Below are positions 6,986 through 12,681 of a DNA stretch of 15,648 nucleotides, piece by piece; the first letter of the stretch is position 1; the number at the start of each line of letters is the position of its first letter. Below the pieces are notes generated by a model. That model saw only the letters and a program-made list of their open reading frames with translations, did not search any database and was not told the origin of the DNA. The position numbers and the translations under genes were made by a program. The stretch is taken from positions 1 through 15,648 of the forward strand of contig PLZT01000638.1 in the NCBI GenBank assembly GCA_003152255.1, read 5' to 3'. The stretch comes from Methylocystaceae bacterium. GTDB lineage: Bacteria > Pseudomonadota > Alphaproteobacteria > Rhizobiales > Beijerinckiaceae.

Positions 6986-7558
6986 TTAGGCCGCGGGCTT
7001 CTTCTTGTCGATGAAGGCGTGCTTGTAATACAGGCCGAAGCCGATGAGACCGGCGGCGCCGAGAACGAGCGCCGTATAAAGGTTCTTGTTCGCCGTTTCG
7101 CCGACCGCGAAAGGAAAGCGCGAGACGTATTCCTTCGTCCCGTCGTCGGTGCGGGCCTTCACCAGACCGATGAAATTGCCTTGCTTTTGGAAGTTGTAGT
7201 CGAAATTCAGCGTGCCGGTCTTGTATTTCTTGGGAGCGACGTAAATCTCGGTGTTGGCTTCCAAATTTTCGTTGTCGTCCTTCTGGCCGACATTGCGCAA
7301 AATGCGGATTTCCAACGCCATGTCGCGCAATTCGTCTTGTTGGGCGTCGAGCACGATGATCGTGGGGCCAATGTCGGGAATGTCGTCGCAAAACTGGTCG
7401 CGCGACTTCTGTGGTTGATAGCCAGTGAAGGTCATCGTATCCGGCCCGATCTTCATGATGCATTGGCCTTGATCGATACTGACGCCGCCATGTGCCCACG
7501 CCTGCCCGGCGAAACTGGCGACTCCCAATAGCAGCGCGCCCAGGAACCTTACGTTCAT
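6986..7558 (-). CDS. pmoD: PmoD/AmoD-family copper protein, first paralogue
   Basis: The first gene of the copper operon, 190 residues. The signal peptide ends AWA at residue 22, leaving His23 as the mature N-terminus (HGGVSIDQGQC). Cys33, Met35, Met42 and Cys57 lie in QCIMKIGPDTM and SRDQFCDDIP, the family's copper region. A beta-rich domain (KKYKTGTLNFDYNFQKQGNFIGLV) and a C-terminal membrane anchor at about 158-177 follow. The two tandem family members followed by copCD recall the amoE-amoD-copC-copD gene order of ammonia oxidisers. The start at 7558 is chosen over the upstream 7600 because GGGGAG lies eight bases before it and a clean signal peptide begins there. It is read from a divergent promoter about 330 bp upstream, across a leader with two long inverted repeats. 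Confidence 0.88.
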   Translation of the reverse strand: MNVRFLGALLLGVASFAGQAWAHGGVSIDQGQCIMKIGPDTMTFTGYQPQKSRDQFCDDIPDIGPTIIVLDAQQDELRDMALEIRILRNVGQKDDNENLEANTEIYVAPKKYKTGTLNFDYNFQKQGNFIGLVKARTDDGTKEYVSRFPFAVGETANKNLYTALVLGAAGLIGFGLYYKHAFIDKKKPAA

Positions 7559-7613
7559 TGCTTTTCTCCCCGCCTCGAATGGCCGTTTTGTTTTTTTCAC
7601 TTGCCGCGCGCAA

Positions 7614-7667
7614 CGATCGAGCCCCGTCCTCCATTCGAGTTGAGGCGGTTGAAGGAGGGCTCGATCG
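7614..7667. repeat. inverted repeat in the pmoD1 leader, proximal
   Basis: CGATCGAGCCC (7614-7624) and GGGCTCGATCG (7657-7667) form an 11-bp perfect stem. A further CTCC/GGAG pairing is possible inside, across a bulge. It lies 55 bp before the pmoD1 start, between promoter and RBS, and could be an attenuator, an mRNA-stabilising hairpin or a protein site. No U-tract follows in the direction of pmoD transcription. Confidence 0.5.
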
Positions 7668-7697
7668 CCGCGAGGGCGCGAACTTTTTGTTCTTCAC

Positions 7698-7732
7698 GGC
7701 GACGCCGTAGCTTTTCGCGGCCCGGCGTCGCC
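7698..7732. repeat. inverted repeat in the pmoD1 leader, distal
   Basis: GGCGACGCC (7698-7706) and GGCGTCGCC (7724-7732) are a perfect 9-bp inverted repeat with a 17-nt loop. With the 7614-7667 repeat it makes two successive strong hairpins in the long untranslated leader of the copper operon. Confidence 0.45.
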
Positions 7733-7888
7733 ATCGCCTCGCTTCGCGCCCTCCCCTTCCGCGCCTATCTTGCCTCTGGAACAGGGCAGCCCCGAGGTTT
7801 TTTGGCTTCGGCCGGAAACGCGAATCCAAGCAAGCGTCACAATCACGAAACGGTCGCTACGGCGACAAATTAATCGTGACGCGAGGTG

Positions 7889-7917
7889 TTTATATGTCGT
7901 CTGACGACCTATTGCAA
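7889..7917 (-). promoter_or_regulatory. predicted sigma-70-type promoter of the pmoD copper operon
   Basis: On the minus strand, TTGCAA (7917-7912) and TATAAA (7894-7889) are separated by exactly 17 bp. The -10 matches the consensus at five of six positions and the -35 at four of six. The spacer contains the operator-like palindrome at 7896-7908. The resulting leader to pmoD1 would be over 300 nt. Confidence 0.55.
7896..7908. promoter_or_regulatory. palindromic operator candidate inside the pmoD promoter
   Basis: GTCGTC-T-GACGAC is a perfect 6-bp inverted repeat with a one-base centre, placed between the -35 and -10 of the predicted pmoD promoter. A dimer bound here would block that promoter and crowd the divergent one. 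The divergently transcribed MarR-family protein is the natural candidate to bind it. Confidence 0.5.
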
Positions 7918-7939
7918 GTGGGTCGATTAGCGGTATGAT
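7912..7939 (+). promoter_or_regulatory. predicted divergent promoter for the MarR-family gene
   Basis: The same TTGCAA hexamer (7912-7917), being its own reverse complement, also serves as a -35 on the plus strand, with TATGAT (7934-7939) 16 bp downstream as a five-of-six -10. The two divergent promoters would therefore share one -35 box. The predicted leader to the MarR start is about 165 nt. Confidence 0.5.
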
Positions 7940-8113
7940 CATCGCAGGCCTCTTAAAGGAGCCTGTGCGCGCGTCTCAACGGATTGGCGGCAGGCCGTCG
8001 ATCGGCGCTTCGGGCAGAGGAATGGGTGTTGTCCTGTTTTTCGGAACGTCGCCGTGGTCATGGGCGATTTACGCCGGCGCGCCATGGTTGGGTATGACAT
8101 CGCAGGAGGGTTT

Positions 8114-8566
8114 GTGAACATTTCGACGAGCGTAACCGACAACGCCCCTGGCGCGAGCGAGAGGCAACCGACCGACGCAGAACTGTCGGCTCTCGCGCGT
8201 TTTCGCTTCGCGCTACGGCGGTTCTTGGCCTTCAGCGAGCAGGCGGCCGCCGACCTTGGCTTGACAATGCAATGGTATCAGGCGCTGCTTGTCATCAAGA
8301 CTTTCCGCGCGGACGATCACATCAGCGTCGGCGAACTCGCCGAGCAACTGATGATTCGCGATCACAGCGCCGCGGAGCTGGTCTCGCGTCTTGTTCAAGC
8401 CAAATTGGTTAGGCGCAAGACCGATCCAACCGATCGTCGTCGATCACTGGTGATCATGACGCCGGCGGGCGACCGTCGCCTCGCGCAGCTCGCCGCTGTG
8501 CATCTTGAAAGGCTGAGGGAAAACAAGGATGCGTTCCTGAATCTTTTCAGTTTTGACCAGGAATGA
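8114..8566 (+). CDS. MarR-family transcriptional regulator
   Basis: The protein has 150 residues with a MarR winged helix-turn-helix. LTMQWYQALLVIKTF leads into HISVGELAEQLMIRDHSAAELVSRLVQAKLVRRK (recognition helix), then DPTDRRRSLVIMTPAGDRRLAQL, the classic wing with the DRR motif. N- and C-terminal helices would form the dimer. Start choice: a GTG at 8114 has AGGAGG four bases upstream; an ATG at 8054 is in frame but lacks an RBS and adds a non-family extension. There is no cysteine and no obvious metal site, so if it controls the divergent copper operon it may sense something other than copper ions, or may do so indirectly. It is transcribed away from the pmoD operon, and a hairpin follows its stop after 12 nt. 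Confidence 0.88.
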   Translation: MNISTSVTDNAPGASERQPTDAELSALARFRFALRRFLAFSEQAAADLGLTMQWYQALLVIKTFRADDHISVGELAEQLMIRDHSAAELVSRLVQAKLVRRKTDPTDRRRSLVIMTPAGDRRLAQLAAVHLERLRENKDAFLNLFSFDQE

Positions 8567-8578
8567 ACTCGCGCCCTC

Positions 8579-8608
8579 ATGAATCCCCTCATTTTCGCGG
8601 GGACTCAT
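8579..8608. terminator. hairpin between the MarR gene and a convergent small ORF
   Basis: ATGA-a-TCCCC (8579-8588) pairs with GGGGA-c-TCAT (8599-8608), leaving one mismatch and a 10-nt loop. It lies between the MarR stop and the stop of the opposing ORF, where a bidirectional terminator is expected. No clear T-run on either side. Confidence 0.45.
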
Positions 8609-8613
8609 ATTGG

Positions 8614-8913
8614 TCAAAATTCATGGCGAATGACGGGGCTGGACAATCCTGTATCAGCGAAACGTCGCCATGAACCATCCGATCTTGAGTCTTGTCGCCA
8701 ACCGCGCCGAGTTTTGACAACGTGAACGTTCATTTGACGCTTGATCAGCTCCAGAGCGCGTTGTGACGGCCCCCTATCGACCTTTCGCTGGGCGTCTTGA
8801 ACTGCCTGCGCCAAGCTGGTTATCGTCGCCGCACGGATCATGCCTTCTAAGCTAGAAGGTGACCGCTTCGATGGCAGGTTCGGGTAAATAGCGGAGATGC
8901 GACTGGCCCCCAC
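8614..8913 (-). CDS. hypothetical protein, doubtful
   Basis: This 99-residue frame has a GTG start at 8913 and AGGAG four bases upstream. The middle is helical and hydrophilic (SLAQAVQDAQRKVDRGPSQRALELIKRQMNVHVVKTRRG). The N-terminal third is Ser/Arg-rich and the C-terminus low in hydrophobics. An alternative start at 8841 gives 75 residues but has AGAAGG too close to the ATG. I do not recognise a family. Third-codon GC is only moderate compared with neighbours, so it may be a remnant of transferred DNA or a chance frame. It converges on the MarR gene with a hairpin between the two stops. Confidence 0.3.
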   Translation of the reverse strand: MGASRISAIYPNLPSKRSPSSLEGMIRAATITSLAQAVQDAQRKVDRGPSQRALELIKRQMNVHVVKTRRGWRQDSRSDGSWRRFADTGLSSPVIRHEF

Positions 8914-9566
8914 CTCGCTCCTAATGCGCGTTGACCGGCTCGCGCGTTCCACACGCGAGCTATTACACCCGTTTGCGCAGACCCGTGAAACCGCGACGTC
9001 ATGTTCTTCGATGCGGAACGAGCCGGAGCGACGACCAGCGCGTGACCCTGGACCGGCGCCTATTGCGCCGCCGTTCTTTTCACGTCGGCGCCCCGAAACC
9101 AGATCGTCGGCGTTGCCGTTTCACAATTTCTTGCGCGCGAACGCTGGACGAGATCGAACCAAGGATTCCGTGGCGTTTTTTTTTGCGCGCGACCCGCTCT
9201 TGTGCGGCCCGGTTTCGCGTGTGACGACCAGCTCGCTTTTGCCTTACGTCTTATTCCCGGCGACGGGGGCGGATTGAAATTGCTTCGTCCAGTACCCGTG
9301 CTCAGATCACTGGAAAAGCGATGACCCGTCTGCATGGCTCTTTTTCCTACGAGCGCCGGCCACGATAGAAACCCGTCGCGGCGGCAATTTTCCCCTTGGC
9401 GCCGCGCGCCAATTCCTCGCGCAAGACAAAATTGCCGCCGCTCGGGGTCCGCCGCTGCGCTTTGGCCTCGCGCCGCCTACGGCGCTTCGGTTCCATCGCG
9501 TCCTATGGCGCTCATAACGGAAAGCCATCGCAAACGGGGCATCGCCCCAATGATGGAGCGCACAAG
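8914..9566. other. 650-bp region without a convincing gene
   Basis: All frames here give Arg/Ser/Pro-rich, low-complexity translations without domains or usable RBSs. What it does hold is structure: an inverted repeat GCTCGCG/CGCGAGC at 8938-8960, a run of nine T at 9176-9184 without a good stem, the nested inverted repeat at 9378-9441, a GCGCCG-CCTA-CGGCGC hairpin at 9470-9485, and GGGGC-ATC-GCCCC at 9536-9548 just before the ssb RBS. It marks the change from the copper region to plasmid-like DNA. Confidence 0.6.
9378..9441. repeat. nested inverted repeat upstream of the first ssb gene
   Basis: Outer arms GCGGCGGCAATTTT (9378-9391) and AAAATTGCCGCCGC (9428-9441) are a perfect 14-bp inverted repeat. 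Within the 36-nt loop, TTGGCGC (9396-9402) and GCGCCAA (9406-9412) form a second perfect 7-bp hairpin. It could be a leader structure of the ssb mRNA, a termination signal, or a single-strand initiation or nicking structure of a plasmid. Confidence 0.6.
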
Positions 9567-9944
9567 ATGAAGAACTTCGCAGAATTCCAGATCCTCGGCC
9601 GCGTCGGCAAGATCAAGCAATTCGACGGCAAGGTGAACGTCACGGTTTGCGCGAATTACCCGACCAAGAAGGACAGCGAGACGCGCGAAAATCCGCACTG
9701 GAATGAGGTTTCGATCTTCTCGGAGGCGGTTCGTAATTACGCGACGAAATACGCCAAGGCCGGCGACCTGGTTCTGGTCCGGGGCCGCATGAAGCAGAAC
9801 AGTTTCGAGCGCAACGGCGAGAAGGTCTACACGGTCGATCTTATCGCGGAGGACTTCTCAATTCTCGCTTCGAAAAACCAGAAGGCGATTGAGGCTTCCG
9901 CGGAGCCCAAGCCCGCCAGGAAGCCCGCGCGCATCCGGAAGTGA
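9567..9944 (+). CDS. ssb: single-stranded DNA-binding protein, plasmid type (first copy)
   Basis: This 125-residue OB-fold SSB-family protein reads AEFQILGRVGKIKQFDGKVNVTVCANY, then HWNEVSIFSEAVRNYATKYAKAGDLVLVRGRMKQNSFERNGEKVYTVDLIAEDFSIL, the usual beta1 to beta5 order with the W-x-E-V and KGD/AGDLV-V-GR segments. Replicative SSBs end in an acidic DDDIPF-like tip that recruits partner proteins. This one ends in a basic Lys/Ala/Pro/Arg tail instead, so it is not a normal chromosomal SSB and resembles plasmid-coded versions. The start at 9567 has GGAG eight bases upstream; the longer upstream frame is Arg/Ser-rich noise. It is preceded by strong inverted repeats and followed by a GC-rich hairpin. 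Confidence 0.83.
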   Translation: MKNFAEFQILGRVGKIKQFDGKVNVTVCANYPTKKDSETRENPHWNEVSIFSEAVRNYATKYAKAGDLVLVRGRMKQNSFERNGEKVYTVDLIAEDFSILASKNQKAIEASAEPKPARKPARIRK

Positions 9945-9952
9945 CCCGAGCG

Positions 9953-9969
9953 GGGCGGCGTAGCCGCCC
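9953..9969. terminator. short GC hairpin after the first ssb
   Basis: GGGCGGC (9953-9959), loop GTA, GCCGCCC (9963-9969), starting 8 nt after the ssb stop and between two convergent genes. No T-run, so termination is only suggested. Confidence 0.4.
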
Positions 9970-10009
9970 GTCCCTCCGACTTCTCGCAACAGGATAGAGG
10001 CGCTCGCGC

Positions 10010-10282
10010 TCATTTAGCCGGCTTTGACGCAGGCGCGGCCTTCGTGGTGTTCGCCGCCGGTTTCACCAACGGCTGCGCATCAAATTCGAAACTCCGCGCG
10101 CCGAGCGAGCCCTCGAACATCATCCCGATCTCGCGTTTGCGTAAACGGAAGAGAACTTCCGTGTTCGCGACTCGCACCGTCAAGTTCGTTGCGGTGAGCT
10201 CCAAAATCTCGACATCCAGCGGCTCTTTTGGCCGCTCAATGTCGGTTAGCAAAATTCGTTGTTGAACGTCTGAAATCGTCAC
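10010..10282 (-). CDS. small hypothetical protein with basic Ala/Pro tail
   Basis: A 90-residue protein starting at GTG 10282 with GGAGG seven bases upstream, a strong start signal. Residues 1-70 alternate hydrophobic and charged residues in short beta-like strands (LDVEILELTATNLTVRVANTEVLFRLRKREIG), followed by GSLGARSFEFDAQPLV and a low-complexity tail of Ala, Lys, Pro and Thr. It is soluble, with no signal peptide or membrane helix. I do not recognise a family. It is convergent with the first ssb and lies downstream of the acyltransferase, but a Rho-independent terminator at 10318-10342 separates it, so it has its own transcript. Confidence 0.6.
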   Translation of the reverse strand: MTISDVQQRILLTDIERPKEPLDVEILELTATNLTVRVANTEVLFRLRKREIGMMFEGSLGARSFEFDAQPLVKPAANTTKAAPASKPAK

Positions 10283-10317
10283 GGCCTATCCTCCAAATCC
10301 GCAGTAGCTTAACGAAA

Positions 10318-10342
10318 AAGCCCAACCGCGAGGGCCGGGCTT
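10318..10342 (-). terminator. Rho-independent terminator of the acyltransferase gene
   Basis: On the minus strand, AAGCCC pairs with GGGCTT (10342-10337 and 10323-10318) around a 13-nt GC-rich loop, and the stem runs into five T residues. It lies about 115 bp downstream of the acyltransferase stop, in its direction of transcription. Confidence 0.65.
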
Positions 10343-10458
10343 CCTTGGATAGCACTCAGGGCCAACGTACCATTCTAAGCGTCGCGCCGCATCAATGAAC
10401 TTTTGTGTCTTTATGGCGTTGCCGCGCCTGCCACCGCTCCCGCGATATCGACAATATA

Positions 10459-11517
10459 TTATACGAACATCGTCTCCGACCCCCGCCGCGCGAAAGCCGC
10501 CGCCGGGCGCGTCACCCAGCGGTCGAGCCCTATGGTCGCGATCGCGACAGCCGCCAGCGCCACCGTTGTCGACACGACCACCGGCGCCAAGCCATCAAGA
10601 GCGGCGTGGACGCCCCACAAAAGCGGCAGATGGACCAGGTAAGCCGAATAGGACAACTCACCGAGCTTTCGCGCGACACTCGCCCTGCCCCGCGCTCTCG
10701 GCCGGTCTCGCATCACCGCGGACGCCACGACCACACCGAAGATCGCGGCTATCGCGACGAGCCCGAAGCCAGAGCCGGCGTTCGACAACAGCCGCGCCAG
10801 GATCGAGGCGACGACCAGCCAATAGGCGGCGAGTCCCAAGGAGACGCGGGGAAGCTTGGCGAGCCATGCCGCGCATTGCGCGACCTGGCTCGCCAGCATC
10901 ACGCCAACGATCAAACCGTCGGGCCGCACCGCCCACCAGAACTGGCCGGCAGGGCGAGAAGAGGCCGCGCCGAGCGCCAGGAGCGCCAGCCCGCTCAAAG
11001 TCAGCGCGCGCGGCGGCAGCAGAACCAGCAGCGGCGCCAACGCGTAAAATTGCATTTCCAGAGCGAGCGACCAGAAATGCGAGGAGAGCAGCGAATCCCC
11101 GCAAGACGTCGCGCCCGCCCAGCAATGGCCCCAATGAACGTCAGCGTAAAATCCGGCGGCCGCCGCCAGATCGCTGAACGACGCGCCATGCGCGCCGCTG
11201 GCGCCTTGGATGGCCGCTATCGCCGCCACCGTCGCCCAGGCAGGCAGCGCGATACGAATGGCGCGCCTGATCCAAAAGGCCGCCGCGCCACGCCAAAAGC
11301 TTTGTGGCGCACGGGCGATCATGCGCGCGGCGTTCTCAAAGATCACAAAGCCGGAAATCACGAAGAACAGATCGACGCCGACGCCAAGCGCCGGCATTGC
11401 CAGCGCAAAGGCGATAACGGAATCGTCGCGATAGACGAGCGCGACATGCGATATGATCACGGCCGTAATCGCGAGGCCGCGCAACTCATCCAGTGCTAGA
11501 ATCCGTCGCTCCGTCAT
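10459..11517 (-). CDS. acyltransferase 3 family membrane protein
   Basis: A 352-residue multi-pass protein of the acyltransferase 3 (OafA/NodX-like) family, inner-membrane enzymes that transfer acyl groups, often acetyl, to sugars of surface polysaccharides or lipids. The N-terminus ILALDELRGLAITAVIISHVAL carries the conserved RGLA and His24. LGVGVDLFFVISGFVIF follows, and SSHFWSLALEMQFYALAPLL at about 146-165 holds the conserved W-S-L-x-x-E-x-x-F-Y. The C-terminus has LGELSYSAYLVHLPLLW, also typical. Length is normal for the short form with no extra periplasmic domain. No clear RBS precedes the ATG at 11517, so the start is less sure. It is divergent from vapBC across only 76 bp and so shares that control region. 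The substrate cannot be told from sequence; no sugar-biosynthesis genes are nearby. Confidence 0.88.
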   Translation of the reverse strand: MTERRILALDELRGLAITAVIISHVALVYRDDSVIAFALAMPALGVGVDLFFVISGFVIFENAARMIARAPQSFWRGAAAFWIRRAIRIALPAWATVAAIAAIQGASGAHGASFSDLAAAAGFYADVHWGHCWAGATSCGDSLLSSHFWSLALEMQFYALAPLLVLLPPRALTLSGLALLALGAASSRPAGQFWWAVRPDGLIVGVMLASQVAQCAAWLAKLPRVSLGLAAYWLVVASILARLLSNAGSGFGLVAIAAIFGVVVASAVMRDRPRARGRASVARKLGELSYSAYLVHLPLLWGVHAALDGLAPVVVSTTVALAAVAIATIGLDRWVTRPAAAFARRGSETMFV

Positions 11518-11537
11518 CGGCGACCGCGAGGCGATTT

Positions 11538-11581
11538 GTATTTACACATTTGCATTTACGTATATGCTCTATTGTAAATAC
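11538..11581. promoter_or_regulatory. operator array between the acyltransferase and vapBC
   Basis: GTATTTACA (11538-11546) and TGTAAATAC (11573-11581) are a perfect 9-bp inverted repeat. Between them GCATTTACGTATATGC (11552-11567) is a near-perfect palindrome with one mismatched pair, so ATTTACA/G-type half-sites occur three times. The stretch is AT-rich, just before the vapB RBS, where VapBC complexes normally bind to repress their own operon. Confidence 0.55.
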
Positions 11582-11593
11582 GGAGCCTTGTCC

Positions 11594-11833
11594 ATGCCGC
11601 TCAACATTCGCGACCCGCGCGCCGCCGAACTGGCCAAAGAGCTCGCCGCGCTCCGCAAAATCACCATGACCGCCGCGATCATCGAGGCGCTGCAAAACGA
11701 AATCAAGCGCGAACGGGACAAAGTCCCGCTGCGCGAACGGTTGGCGCGGATCGCGCTCACCACTCGCGCGCTCACCACTCGCAAGGGACGACCGGTCCCT
11801 CGATCCGAGATCGACGATATGTGGAGCCGATAA
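11594..11833 (+). CDS. vapB: VapB-type antitoxin
   Basis: A 79-residue antitoxin of the VapB type with a ribbon-helix-helix-like or PSK-type N-terminus (MPLNIRDPRAAELAKELAALRKITMTAAIIEALQNEIKRE), which binds DNA, and a flexible C-terminal part that wraps the toxin. GGAG lies eight bases upstream of the ATG at 11594. Its TAA overlaps the ATG of vapC by one base, the usual coupled arrangement. Odd feature: the codons for ALTTR occur twice in tandem because of a perfect 15-bp duplication at 11753-11782, in the part expected to touch the toxin. It is likely autoregulated through the repeats at 11538-11581. Confidence 0.85.
   Translation: MPLNIRDPRAAELAKELAALRKITMTAAIIEALQNEIKRERDKVPLRERLARIALTTRALTTRKGRPVPRSEIDDMWSR
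11753..11782 (+). repeat. in-frame 15-bp tandem duplication within vapB
   Basis: The 15-mer GCGCTCACCACTCGC occurs twice head to tail with no mismatch (11753-11767 and 11768-11782), doubling the peptide ALTTR. Perfect identity suggests recent replication slippage. Confidence 0.9.
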
Positions 11834-12540
11834 TGTTCATCGACACTTCCGCCGTCGTGTCGATTCTTATGGGCGAGCCGGACGCCGGGCGCCTCGCCGA
11901 CGCCATCGCGGCGGCGAAGCAGCGGCTCACCTCGCCCTTGGTCCGCCTTGAAGCCTGCATGGTTCTCTCGACACGGCTCGACATCGCGCTGCGTCTCGCG
12001 GAAAAGCAGTTCGACGCATTTCTTGTCGAAGCCGGCGTAACCGTCATTCCCGTCACCGACAAGATCGGCGAAATAGCTGTCGCCGCATTCGAGCAGTTCG
12101 GCAAGGGCCGAAGCAATAAGGCGAAACTCAATCTGGCGGACTGCATGTCCTACGCCTGCGCCAAATCCTATCGCGCCCCCATCCTGTTCACGGGGCGGGA
12201 TTTCGCGAAAACAGACCTCAAAATTGCGTTGTCTGATTTTTTTGTGACGCCTGCTCGGGGCAGGCTCAAATCCCGTCGAAGCCTCGCGTCCAAAGCCGTT
12301 CGCGCGTCTTCGCCCGGGCGAGCGACGATCTTTCTCGCCGGTTTCTTTCCTTCGCTCGCGCGCGGCGCGACATCAGAGTTTTTAAATTGTCGGGCAACGC
12401 CCTACCCTAATTCACAAGGCGCGCGCCGGAGCGGCGCGCCACATAAAAATGATCGTCCCAAGCCCTCAAGCCTATCGCCGTGCTCAATCGGTCAAACGCG
12501 CGATGCGCGGTCCTTCACTTCGTTGCGGCCCTTTGGGTGA
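11833..12540 (+). CDS. vapC: VapC-type PIN-domain toxin with an aberrant C-terminal extension
   Basis: The first 135 or so residues are a complete PIN-domain ribonuclease. The acidic residues are Asp4 (FIDTSAVV), Glu40 (RLEACMVL), Asp103 (LNLADCMSYA) and Asp123 (LFTGRDF), which bind magnesium and cut RNA, tRNA in many VapCs. PIN toxins of this type normally stop at about 130-140 residues. Here the frame runs on to 235 residues; after SDFF the sequence becomes Arg/Ser/Pro-rich and has no family character. The extension begins at a run of seven T (12237-12243). With six T the frame would read SDFL and stop at TGA 12245-12247, giving 137 residues, and a hairpin follows 2 bp later. A one-base expansion, or a sequencing error, is therefore likely. 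The ATG overlaps the vapB stop. Confidence 0.8.
   Translation: MFIDTSAVVSILMGEPDAGRLADAIAAAKQRLTSPLVRLEACMVLSTRLDIALRLAEKQFDAFLVEAGVTVIPVTDKIGEIAVAAFEQFGKGRSNKAKLNLADCMSYACAKSYRAPILFTGRDFAKTDLKIALSDFFVTPARGRLKSRRSLASKAVRASSPGRATIFLAGFFPSLARGATSEFLNCRATPYPNSQGARRSGAPHKNDRPKPSSLSPCSIGQTRDARSFTSLRPFG
12249..12265 (+). terminator. hairpin just after the presumed original vapC stop
   Basis: GCCTGC (12249-12254), loop TCGGG, GCAGGC (12260-12265). It begins two bases after the out-of-frame TGA at 12245-12247. Now inside the extended vapC frame, it makes sense as the 3' end of an ancestral 137-codon vapC. Confidence 0.45.
12418..12440. repeat. GC-rich inverted repeat in the vapC extension
   Basis: GGCGCGC (12418-12424) and GCGCGCC (12434-12440) are a perfect 7-bp inverted repeat with a 9-nt loop, inside the doubtful C-terminal part of vapC. 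A noncoding structure here argues that this stretch was originally intergenic. Confidence 0.4.
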
Positions 12541-12681
12541 CTCGCTTTCCGCGCGGCGATGACGCTGGAGCTGTCGAAACGAAGGATGTCTTTTAGAGTT
12601 TCGACTCGCCCGCGGCGCGTCTAACAAAGGATGCCCGGCAAGGGCAGGAAGGCAACAAGTAAAACTGACGTTTAGCTAAAT

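Noticed and set aside
6939..7829. Minus-strand 296-codon frame overlapping pmoD1
   Set aside because: Arg-rich with no family signal, and overlaps the true pmoD1 frame and its leader.
8054..8113. Longer MarR start at 8054
   Set aside because: Adds 20 residues not typical of the family; GTG 8114 has AGGAGG directly upstream.
7935..8117. 60-codon plus-strand frame before the MarR gene
   Set aside because: Its ATG overlaps the predicted -10 of the MarR promoter, it has no RBS, and it ends within the MarR start.
8843..8859. CCTTCTA-AGC-TAGAAGG palindrome as a second MarR operator
   Set aside because: Perfect 7-bp arms, but it lies inside a doubtful ORF downstream of the MarR gene and does not resemble the site at 7896-7908.
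9176..9184. Run of nine T as an intrinsic terminator
   Set aside because: No adequate stem precedes it, and no gene ends nearby on the plus strand.
10405..11499. Plus-strand reading frame of 364 codons opposite the acyltransferase
   Set aside because: Arg/Gln/His-rich low-complexity translation with no RBS; the minus-strand frame carries clear acyltransferase 3 motifs.
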